Origin: Pseudomonadota bacterium
GTDB lineage: Bacteria; Desulfobacterota; Syntrophia; Syntrophales; JADFWA01
Reading direction: 5' to 3'
NCBI GenBank assembly: GCA_030610915.1
Contig: JAUWQS010000099.1
Location: 1-6,325 of the forward strand
Length of the DNA: 6,325 nucleotides
The first letter of the stretch is position 1, and each line of letters starts with the position of its first letter. Both the position numbers and the translations under genes were made by a program. Positions 1-5,223 of this stretch are shown one piece after another. The notes beneath the pieces are model-generated. The model saw only the letters and a list, made by a program, of their open reading frames with translations. It had not been told where the DNA came from and searched no databases.

Positions 1-107
1 TCACAGTGTATAAGATTTGTTAGTTCCAATTGAAATAATGAATTGCACATCCATGTGTTATTACAGTATATTTTGCCATACGGTTTAAAACATGAGAGTA
101 TGTTCCT

Positions 108-491
108 TTATGCTATGGATGACCGCGAAAATCGGTGTTTAGTAAGGATAGTGGCGTTTTCTTCTCGTGCCGTTGCAACAATAATCTGATCTGCAGGATC
201 ATCGTGGAAAGGCTGTGGTAAAATAGTCTAACGGTAAGCTAAAACTGGAAAGAGATGAACTATCCTGAGTTTGGGCAAATCAAGAGCTGCACTTATCCAA
301 TCTTCCGGATCACAGGAGATACCTAACCTCCCTTTCTCAAGAAGCTTACTGAATTCCCAGGGAGAAATTGTGGACAATAGAAGCTCATCGTATCCGCTTG
401 TATTTCCGATCAACACCCTAACCTTGCGTGACAGATTCTGAGGATGCATGTGCCACCAGATCCAGGTATGAGTATCGAGGAGGTATTTCAT
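108..491 (-). pseudogene. vapC: VapC-like PIN-domain toxin, interrupted by an amber stop
   Basis: This is the toxin partner of a type II toxin-antitoxin pair. PIN proteins of this class are usually Mg-dependent RNases. The start at 491 gives the typical N-terminus MKYLLDTHTWIWW, and its ATG overlaps the antitoxin stop as ATGA, which fits translational coupling. A start five codons upstream (506) is open but less likely. Residue D6 and E46 (in SPWEFSKL) match the first two PIN acidic residues. The frame then hits TAG at 228-230 (codon 88). Reading on in the same frame gives TILPQPFHDDPADQIIVATA, which is the conserved C-terminal PIN motif with the third acidic residue D101, and ends at TAA 108-110. 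Total length would be 127 codons, normal for the family. Family members usually have Ser where the TAG is. The fourth acidic position, usually TKD, reads TKH (H119), and the tail after it does not match the family. Probably inactive. A sequencing error at the TAG cannot be excluded. Confidence 0.85.
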
Positions 492-721
492 TTGCAGGCA
501 TCCCACATCTCCTTACCAAGAGGAGAGACGATGTCTTTTTCGAAAACAAAGTAATTTGCAAGCTTACCCGGCTTGGGGCTCATGTCCGAATCGCGATATG
601 GAATTACCCGAGCAAGTGGTTTGCCACGTTTTGTTATGATTATGTCTTCCTGTGATTTTGCGACTTGATCCAGTACTCTCAGGACGTGTGTCTTGAATTG
701 GCTTATGCCCATAGTCTGCAT
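488..721 (-). CDS. Phd/YefM-family antitoxin of a VapBC-type module
   Basis: This 77-residue protein is the antitoxin of the module. It would neutralise the PIN toxin by binding it and would normally repress its own promoter as a complex. The N-terminal part (about residues 4-43) has the Phd/YefM pattern: GISQFKTHVLRVLDQVAKS, then DIIITKRGKPLARVIPY. The C-terminal part, KPGKLANYFVFEKDIVSPLG followed by KEMWDACK, matches the toxin-binding tail common in antitoxins paired with PIN toxins. An AGGGG ribosome binding site lies 8 nt before the ATG at 721, which supports this start over the Met at codon 4. The stop overlaps the toxin start (ATGA). The gene looks intact, unlike its partner. A strong sigma-70 promoter lies just upstream. 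Family assignment is confident; the exact toxin target is unknown. Confidence 0.9.
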   Translation of the reverse strand: MQTMGISQFKTHVLRVLDQVAKSQEDIIITKRGKPLARVIPYRDSDMSPKPGKLANYFVFEKDIVSPLGKEMWDACK

Positions 722-750
722 ACAGTCATCCCCTTTTTTATCTGAAAAAT

Positions 751-779
751 ATAATAGTCAAATAAAATGGTCATGTCAA
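751..779 (-). promoter_or_regulatory. Sigma-70 promoter of the toxin-antitoxin operon
   Basis: On the minus strand there is a perfect -35 TTGACA (779-774), a 17-nt spacer, and a -10 TATTAT (756-751, 5 of 6 to consensus). Transcription would start near 744, giving a leader of about 22 nt before the antitoxin ATG at 721. The pentamer TTGAC occurs both in the -35 and again just before the -10. I see no clear palindromic operator, although autoregulation is usual for this family. Confidence 0.8.
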
Positions 780-837
780 GAAGATATAGGGTAGAGTTAG
801 GTTTCCGCTTTAAATTCTATTTTTTCGTTACCAAATG

Positions 838-856
838 TTGATGCACTCGTAAAAAG
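838..856 (-). repeat. Dispersed 19-nt repeat, copy A (inverted)
   Basis: Read on the minus strand this is CTTTTTACGAGTGCATCAA. It matches copies at 1143-1161 and 4806-4824 at all positions except a central variable triplet (CTTTTTACGA-NNN-CATCAA). All copies are intergenic. Function unknown. Confidence 0.65.
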
Positions 857-863
857 CTCCGCT

Positions 864-881
864 ATGCCGCCACGTCGGCAT
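864..881. repeat. Small perfect hairpin next to repeat copy A
   Basis: ATGCCG (864-869) and CGGCAT (876-881) form a 6-bp perfect stem with a 6-nt loop. No T-run follows on the plus strand, so it is not a convincing terminator there. It may be part of the same repeat element as copy A. Confidence 0.4.
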
Positions 882-890
882 TATAATGGA

Positions 891-982
891 AAGTAACTTG
901 CGCTTTCAGTAAAATTATGCTTTTGGGTAAATGTCAAGTAATATGAGTTACTTATAACACATTTGCAAATTTAAGTTACTTG
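891..982. repeat. Cluster of AAGTTACTT / AAGTAACTT motifs
   Basis: The near-palindromic motif appears as AAGTAACTTG at 891-900, as a hairpin AAGTAA-N6-TTACTT at 936-953, and as AAGTTACTTG at 973-982. A perfect 10-bp palindrome, ATTTGCAAAT, sits between at 961-970. It could be a protein-binding cluster or a degraded repeat; nothing in the sequence decides. Confidence 0.4.
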
Positions 983-1003
983 GAAGTCGGAAAAATACTC
1001 TTT

Positions 1004-1133
1004 TGTCATTCTGAGCGATAGCGAAGAATCTGATATCATTGAGATTCTTCGTCGCGGAGTTTATCCTGAGTCCAAGATTCTTCGTCGCTTCGCTCCTCAG
1101 AATGACATGGGCGAAGGGCTCCTCAGAATGACA
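1004..1133. repeat. Palindromic intergenic repeat cluster (TGTCATTCTGAG type)
   Basis: The left arm (1004-1031) starts TGTCATTCTGAG and ends GCGAAGAATCT. The right arm (1075-1107) is its approximate reverse complement, AGATTCTTCG...CTCAGAATGACA. A second inner arm, GAGATTCTTCGTCGCG, is at 1041-1056. A further partial right end, CTCCTCAGAATGACA, is at 1118-1132. Such CATTCTGAG/CTCAGAATG palindromes are common intergenic repeats in several environmental bacterial groups. A fragment also occurs at 1378-1389. It would form a long imperfect RNA hairpin. Confidence 0.7.
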
Positions 1134-1142
1134 CTGCGTGGA

Positions 1143-1161
1143 CTTTTTACGATTTCATCAA
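1143..1161 (+). repeat. Dispersed 19-nt repeat, copy B
   Basis: CTTTTTACGATTTCATCAA matches copies A (838-856, inverted) and C (4806-4824, same orientation) apart from the central triplet. It lies directly after the CATTCTGAG palindrome cluster and upstream of the kinase operon. Confidence 0.65.
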
Positions 1162-1254
1162 GTAAAAATGAATGCAACTTGGTATCAAATATATCGTGCC
1201 TCACGAAAGACAGAGGTCAGAGCGAAAAAAAGCATCGTTTGATTATATATTTTA

Positions 1255-1284
1255 TTGGTAAAGTTTTAAATAATTCGTTATAAA
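1255..1284 (+). promoter_or_regulatory. Possible sigma-70 promoter upstream of the kinase operon
   Basis: TTGGTA (1255-1260, 4 of 6 to -35 consensus) and TATAAA (1279-1284, 5 of 6 to -10 consensus) are separated by 18 nt in a very AT-rich stretch. Transcription would start near 1291, just before the hairpin at 1300-1334. AT-rich sequence yields such matches by chance, so this is tentative. A weaker alternative nearer the gene is TTGCGC (1401-1406) with TATCTT (1424-1429). Confidence 0.35.
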
Positions 1285-1299
1285 TAATAGTGAGTGTTC

Positions 1300-1347
1300 G
1301 CAGGTTCACCGTTCATGGTTGGATGTGAACCTGCAATTCTATTTTTG
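1300..1347 (+). terminator. Strong hairpin with T-rich tail (terminator or attenuator)
   Basis: GCAGGTTCAC (1300-1309) and GTGAACCTGC (1325-1334) form a perfect 10-bp stem around a 15-nt loop, followed by AATTCTATTTTT. This is the shape of a Rho-independent terminator on the plus strand, although the loop is long. No gene ends just upstream, so it would act on read-through or on a short leader transcript from the possible promoter at 1255-1284. Confidence 0.5.
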
Positions 1348-1434
1348 AGCATAGAGTTCTTTTCTCCCTGCTGTCGATCAGAATGACATAGTGGGGAAAC
1401 TTGCGCTGTAGTGACAACACCTATATCTTAAAAA

Positions 1435-1448
1435 CCTGAGTAATTACA
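1435..1448 (+). repeat. 14-nt direct repeat, copy 1
   Basis: CCTGAGTAATTACA is repeated with one mismatch as CCTGAGTAGTTACA at 4854-4867, in the same orientation on the other side of the kinase-regulator operon. Confidence 0.45.
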
Positions 1449-1507
1449 CATGTGATAGAAAGAAACGCATAAAAATTGCGGGTAGATAACTGAATACGAA
1501 GGCGAAA

Positions 1508-3220
1508 ATGACATCACGAGAAAGCTTAGATATCTATGATCAAGTCCCTGAGAAAGCCGTCCATGCCCGCAAGGATATGGCAAGAGAGTTTTCCATAATT
1601 AAACGAATCATCGACAGCATGAGGTTTCTTCCCGATCTGGTTAAAGTTTATCTTACTATTGTGGATGTGGTTATTGACGAGACCGAGGCCGAAAACTGCT
1701 CATTGATGCTGCTTGACAGAGATACCGGCAAGCTGGTTATTAAAGCAGCTAAGGGTAAGCAGGACGAAAGGGACATGTGCTATAATCAGAAAGTGTCCCG
1801 GGGAAGGAGCTTCGATATAAGTGAAGGAATTGCGGGGAAAGTTGCTAAAGAAGGCAGGCCTTTTCTGATCGCGGATACAATGAAGGAAAAGTTATTCCTC
1901 TATTTTGGTGAACCTTTATCCCAAATCAGATCGCTCCTTTGTGTTCCCATCATCAATGAAGACGGGGTTCTCGGCGTTTTCAATCTTAGCAGTTCTCAGC
2001 CGGAGATATTCAGCCTGGATGACCAGATAGTTATTAGCGCCATTGCCGATCTGGCCGCCACTACTCTGTCAACTTTTCTTCTCTACGAGAAGTTCCAGGA
2101 ATTGAATAAGAGCCTCGAAGAGAAGGTCAGGGAGAAGACTGCAATATTAAAGGCATCCGAGCAAAAATACCGGGCGCTGGTACAGGGAGCCAGCGACGGC
2201 ATATTTATATACCGGAATGGTGTGTTTAAGTTTGCAAACAGACATTTTGCGGATATGCTGGGATATTCAGCGCAAGATTTTTCTTTGGAAAGTCTTAACA
2301 ATGGTGTTTCCGTTGAACCGGCCAGACGACATCTGCAGGAAATTGAAGAAAGCCTGGATAGAAAGGGGAAATCGTCACGTTTTGAATTTACGATAATCGG
2401 CAGGGATGGAAGAGAGGTGGAGGTAGAGGTGGGTGTGACCATCGTGGAGTATGAAGGGAAACATGCAATCCAGGGTATTGTCAGGGATATTACATCGAGA
2501 AAGGAACTGGAGAGGTTAAAAACAAATTTTCTGGCCACGATTGCTCATGAGCTGCGTACCCCCATAATGGTAATAACCGGCTATAATCGGATGATGTTGC
2601 AAGGAGAGGCAGGCCCCCTTAGTTCACTACAACAAAAAATCATGAATGAGAGCAAAAAAAGCTGCGATCGTTTAACCAGTTTTGCCCGGGAGGTCATGGA
2701 TCTTTCCCGCATGGAGGCTGGAAAGATGGATATGAATCTCCAGGAAGAAGAGATCGGTGGATGTATTGAAGAGATTTTTAGAGAGGTAGAGGCGCTGGCC
2801 GGGAAAAAGAAGATAAGCCTCGAAATGAAAGTCCCGGATGAGAAATTGCCGAGAATACTTTTAGACAAGAGCAGAATAGAGCAGGTCCTGGTAAATCTGA
2901 CAATAAATGCCATCAATTATACTCCGGAAGGCGGAGAGATAAGGGTAGAAGCACAATCTCCCACAGGCAATTTTCTCGAAATTTCAGTTACGGATAATGG
3001 CATTGGAGTCCCGGAAGAGGAGAGAAGGAACATCTTTGATGAATTCAAGGTTGGAAAAAGAACAGGTGGCAAAGATGGCGTTGGGCTGGGTCTTGCAATC
3101 TGTAAAAAAATAATCGAAGCCCATGGCGGAAAGATTTGGCTGGAGCCAGGTAAGAAGGAAGGCAGCAGGTTCATCTTCACTCTGCCGCTGAAAGAGCGAC
3201 TTCGCGGCATTCAGGTTTGA
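1508..3220 (+). CDS. Soluble GAF-PAS sensor histidine kinase
   Basis: This 570-residue protein is the sensor of a two-component pair; it would autophosphorylate on His and pass the phosphate to the response regulator encoded next. Domains in order: a GAF domain (about 37-193), a short coiled coil (194-218), a PAS domain (about 219-332, ending IVRDITSRKELE), HisKA (about 333-405) and HATPase_c (about 450-562). The phosphoacceptor is H347 in IAHELRTP. The ATP-binding boxes are present: N box VLVNLTINAINYTPEGG (N467), G1 DNGIGVP (496-502), F box FDEF (510-513) and G2 GVGLGLAI (524-531). There are no membrane segments or signal peptide, so it should act in the cytoplasm and sense through GAF and/or PAS; the ligand cannot be read from the sequence. 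A GAAGG ribosome binding site lies 5 nt before the ATG. The stop is 1 nt before the next ATG, indicating one operon. It appears complete. Confidence 0.95.
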   Translation: MTSRESLDIYDQVPEKAVHARKDMAREFSIIKRIIDSMRFLPDLVKVYLTIVDVVIDETEAENCSLMLLDRDTGKLVIKAAKGKQDERDMCYNQKVSRGRSFDISEGIAGKVAKEGRPFLIADTMKEKLFLYFGEPLSQIRSLLCVPIINEDGVLGVFNLSSSQPEIFSLDDQIVISAIADLAATTLSTFLLYEKFQELNKSLEEKVREKTAILKASEQKYRALVQGASDGIFIYRNGVFKFANRHFADMLGYSAQDFSLESLNNGVSVEPARRHLQEIEESLDRKGKSSRFEFTIIGRDGREVEVEVGVTIVEYEGKHAIQGIVRDITSRKELERLKTNFLATIAHELRTPIMVITGYNRMMLQGEAGPLSSLQQKIMNESKKSCDRLTSFAREVMDLSRMEAGKMDMNLQEEEIGGCIEEIFREVEALAGKKKISLEMKVPDEKLPRILLDKSRIEQVLVNLTINAINYTPEGGEIRVEAQSPTGNFLEISVTDNGIGVPEEERRNIFDEFKVGKRTGGKDGVGLGLAICKKIIEAHGGKIWLEPGKKEGSRFIFTLPLKERLRGIQV

Positions 3221-3221
3221 A

Positions 3222-4604
3222 ATGAATAAAAAGGATAAGACAGAAAAGCCGAATAAAGATATATCCATTTTGGTAGTGGACGATGAAGAGAGCGCGTGTA
3301 CGTATTTGGATACTCTCCTCTCTTTGAAGGGTTATAGAGTAGCATCGGTTAGAAGTGGCAAAGAAGCACTGGATCACATAAAAAGAGGCGAGGCATGTTC
3401 GGTAGTGATTCTGGATGTCATGATGCCGGAAATGGATGGCCTTACGACACTGCAAAAAATAAGGGAGCTTAAGAGCGACCTTCCTGTAATTATGCTTTCC
3501 GCCATGGGGCAGACAAAGATAGTGGTGGAGGCTATGAAATCCGGAGCCTCAGACTATCTTACCAAAGGCTTTGAGGACGAAGAGATAGAGATAGCCATCA
3601 ATAATGTGTTAGGAAGGATGGAACTGGTTGATCAGATAAGAGACTTAAAAGAGCAGCTGAAGGCAGAAAGAAAGGAAGAGTTTATCAGCGTCAGCGAGAT
3701 GATTGATGATGTTAAGAGGACGATTGGCCAGATAGCGGACACCGATATAACGGTCCTGATCCAGGGGGAAAGCGGTGTAGGGAAAGAGATTGTCGCCAGA
3801 TATATCTACTCCAGTTCTCCCAGAAGAGATAAAGCCTTAATAAAGGTCAGTTGTGCTTCAATTCCCGGCGAGCTTCTGGAAAGTGAACTTTTCGGATACG
3901 AAAAGGGAGCCTTTACCGGCGCTCATGTGCCGAAGCCCGGCAGGTTCGGGCTTGCTAACCATGGGACCATTTTTCTGGATGAAATAGGCGAGATGTCTGT
4001 ACCGTTGCAGGCAAAGTTGCTTCAAGTCCTCCAGGACGGGGTGTTTACCAGATTGGGCGCCAAGAAAGAGACCCATGTGAACACACGTGTGCTGGCTGCA
4101 ACCAATAAAGATCTGGAAAAAGCGGTAAGAGAGGGGGATTTCAGAAAAGATTTGTATCATCGTCTAAATGTTGTAAGCATATTTATCCCCCCATTGCGGG
4201 AGCGAAGAGACGATATTCCTGTCCTGTGTGAGTATTTTGTAGAAAAGTACAACCGAAAGTATAACCGCAAAACAAAAGCCATATCGGAAAATCTGATGAA
4301 AGTTTTTGGGAATTATGACTGGCCCGGCAATGTCAGGGAACTTGAGAATATGGTCAGAAGGGTAGTGGTTTTGAGAGATGAAGGTCGGATCTTGGAGGAA
4401 CTTTCCCACAAATGTCAGAGAAGAAATGAACTTACAACTCCCGATTCTACCTTAAAGTATTCAAGTAAACAGAAGGCGCATGAAGTGGAGAAAGAGATGA
4501 TCTTAAAGGCCCTGGATGAGACTAACTGGAATAGAAGGAAAGCCGCTCAGATGTTAGGCATCAATTATAAGACCTTGCTTTACAAGCTCAAAAAGATTTT
4601 GTAG
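3222..4604 (+). CDS. NtrC-family sigma-54 response regulator
   Basis: This 460-residue DNA-binding activator is the likely partner of the upstream kinase. It has three domains: a receiver (about 14-132), a sigma-54-activating AAA+ ATPase (about 155-390) and a Fis-type HTH (about 435-458). In the receiver, D20/D21 form the acidic pocket, D65 (VVILDVMMPEMDG) is the phosphoacceptor and S93 is the switch Ser/Thr. The usual KP motif reads TKGF (K115-G116), so the Pro is replaced. A charged linker (133-153) follows. The AAA+ domain has Walker A GESGVGKE (182-189), GAFTGA (229-234), which contacts sigma-54, Walker B TIFLDEIGE (249-257), sensor I ATNKD (293-297), arginine-finger region FRKDLYHRLNV (R308, R314) and sensor II WPGNVREL (367-374). 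All catalytic motifs are intact. The start is 1 nt after the kinase stop, with a weak AGG upstream, which suggests translational coupling. Its target genes are unknown; the sigma-54 promoter at 5031 is a candidate. Confidence 0.95.
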   Translation: MNKKDKTEKPNKDISILVVDDEESACTYLDTLLSLKGYRVASVRSGKEALDHIKRGEACSVVILDVMMPEMDGLTTLQKIRELKSDLPVIMLSAMGQTKIVVEAMKSGASDYLTKGFEDEEIEIAINNVLGRMELVDQIRDLKEQLKAERKEEFISVSEMIDDVKRTIGQIADTDITVLIQGESGVGKEIVARYIYSSSPRRDKALIKVSCASIPGELLESELFGYEKGAFTGAHVPKPGRFGLANHGTIFLDEIGEMSVPLQAKLLQVLQDGVFTRLGAKKETHVNTRVLAATNKDLEKAVREGDFRKDLYHRLNVVSIFIPPLRERRDDIPVLCEYFVEKYNRKYNRKTKAISENLMKVFGNYDWPGNVRELENMVRRVVVLRDEGRILEELSHKCQRRNELTTPDSTLKYSSKQKAHEVEKEMILKALDETNWNRRKAAQMLGINYKTLLYKLKKIL

Positions 4605-4606
4605 CC

Positions 4607-4742
4607 GTTCACCGCAGAGAGCGCAGAGAAACTATTCTTGTAAGCAAAGAGCTAAAGTCGTTTTGCTCTAATTTTAAGTTTTTCCTTTCAGAAGATGAAA
4701 TCATGTCATTTCCCTTCTTATAAAGCGGTCTCTGCGGTAAAC
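4607..4742. repeat. 136-bp element bounded by inverted repeats (CACCGCAGAGA type)
   Basis: The left end GTTCACCGCAGAGAGCGC (4607-4624) and right end GCGGTCTCTGCGGTAAAC (4725-4742) are reverse complements at 16 of 18 positions. The interior is AT-rich and contains a weak hairpin, AGCAAA (4643-4648) with TTTGCT (4662-4667), followed by T-rich sequence. It starts 2 nt after the response-regulator stop. It looks like a MITE-like or palindromic intergenic repeat. As RNA it could fold and help end the operon transcript. No coding capacity is seen. Confidence 0.6.
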
Positions 4743-4768
4743 AACTACAAAATATTATAGTAATTCAG

Positions 4769-4797
4769 GCTCCCTCTCCCTCCGAGGTAGAGGGAGC
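4769..4797. repeat. Perfect 9-bp palindrome GCTCCCTCT / AGAGGGAGC
   Basis: GCTCCCTCT (4769-4777) and AGAGGGAGC (4789-4797) pair perfectly around an 11-nt loop. The TTTTT run is about 10 nt downstream, too far for a classic terminator, but the stem could still weaken read-through. CCCTCTCCC-type palindromes are common dispersed repeats in environmental bacteria. Confidence 0.55.
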
Positions 4798-4805
4798 AAA
4801 TTCGA

Positions 4806-4824
4806 CTTTTTACGACTGCATCAA
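4806..4824 (+). repeat. Dispersed 19-nt repeat, copy C
   Basis: CTTTTTACGACTGCATCAA is in the same orientation as copy B (1143-1161). Together they bracket the kinase-regulator operon. It is followed by degenerate tandem TGAAC-like units (about 4825-4850: CTTGAAC, CGTGAAC, CCTGAAC). Confidence 0.65.
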
Positions 4825-4850
4825 CCTTGAACCGTGAACCCCTGAACTTT
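4825..4850 (+). repeat. Degenerate heptamer tandem (NNTGAAC)
   Basis: Units CTTGAAC, CGTGAAC and CCTGAAC follow one another in about 21-22 nt with one extra C between the last two. This is a short simple-sequence tract with no evident function. Confidence 0.5.
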
Positions 4851-4853
4851 GAG

Positions 4854-4867
4854 CCTGAGTAGTTACA
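4854..4867 (+). repeat. 14-nt direct repeat, copy 2
   Basis: CCTGAGTAGTTACA repeats the sequence at 1435-1448 with one mismatch and in the same orientation. Confidence 0.45.
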
Positions 4868-4976
4868 AGTTTTTATCCAATTTGTGGAAAACTTTTCCCT
4901 TTTTGGGTGAACTTCGCCCACTTCTTTGAAATCTTCTGCCTTATTCTTTCGGGTTATAAAATTAAAAATGCAAGGC

Positions 4977-5005
4977 TATTGTAAGCACAGCCTGCAATTA
5001 CAATA
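4977..5005. promoter_or_regulatory. Candidate upstream activator site (perfect 8-bp-arm dyad)
   Basis: TATTGTAA (4977-4984) and TTACAATA (4998-5005) are perfect inverted copies separated by 13 nt. The centre is about 66 bp upstream of the predicted sigma-54 start site. The same half-site, extended to GCTATTGTAA, occurs again at 5044-5053, overlapping the end of the -12 box. A second, overlapping imperfect dyad, GCCTGCA-N9-TGTAGGC, is at 4990-5012. The position and dyad shape suit a Fis-type HTH dimer such as either sigma-54 activator here; this is an inference from layout. Confidence 0.5.
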
Positions 5006-5030
5006 TGTAGGCCCTGACGAGACTCCAGAT

Positions 5031-5046
5031 TGGCACAAGCTTTGCT
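5031..5046 (+). promoter_or_regulatory. Sigma-54 (-24/-12) promoter
   Basis: TTGGCAC with TGGCAC at 5031-5036, then 5 nt, then TTGCT (5042-5046), matches the consensus TGGCACG-N4-TTGCW at every key base except the G after CAC. The GG (5032) to GC (5044) distance is exactly 12 nt, as sigma-54 requires. Transcription should start near 5057, leaving a leader of about 165 nt before the ATG at 5224. It would need an AAA+ activator such as those encoded on either side. Confidence 0.8.
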
Positions 5047-5105
5047 ATTGTAAACCGGATAAGAGAGCTTAGTGCCCTTCGGGCGGACCTTCAGGCTGTG
5101 ATTAG

Positions 5106-5124
5106 GGCGAATACAAGATTCGCC
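5106..5124. repeat. Palindrome GGCGAAT / ATTCGCC in the leader
   Basis: GGCGAAT (5106-5112) and ATTCGCC (5118-5124) form a perfect 7-bp stem with loop ACAAG. It lies in the predicted leader of the second activator. It resembles the GGGGCGAAT...ATTCGCCCC palindromes that occur as dispersed repeats in many environmental bacteria. No T-run follows. Confidence 0.5.
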
Positions 5125-5223
5125 ACTACGTCGTGCCGATAAAACAATAACACTATGAAAAATGGAAATTCCTATACTATGAGCTTATAGCCTCACTATC
5201 AGATAAAGATTCCGGGGGATGAA

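Noticed and set aside
1..107. Possible gene end at the window edge
   Set aside because: No frame shows a recognisable protein; the AT-rich stretch beyond the toxin remnant holds nothing I can support.
428..655. Plus-strand open frame of 75 codons
   Set aside because: It lies antisense to the well-supported antitoxin and toxin genes and has no recognisable domain or ribosome binding site.
882..887. Perfect TATAAT on the plus strand
   Set aside because: No -35-like hexamer occurs at 15-19 nt upstream, and no gene follows closely.
1004..1133. CRISPR-like repetition
   Set aside because: The repeats are inverted and unevenly spaced, with no regular spacers and no cas genes.
2083..3455. Several minus-strand open frames of about 92-151 codons across the kinase gene and the start of the regulator
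   Set aside because: They are antisense shadows of strongly conserved kinase and receiver domains; their Ser/Leu/Phe-rich composition is typical of such shadows.
3858..4409. Minus-strand open frames opposite the response regulator
   Set aside because: They are antisense to intact AAA+ motifs and show no domain of their own.
5155..5190. Possible 11-codon leader peptide (MKNGNSYTMSL)
   Set aside because: There is no ribosome binding site and no stop-associated attenuator structure; likely chance.
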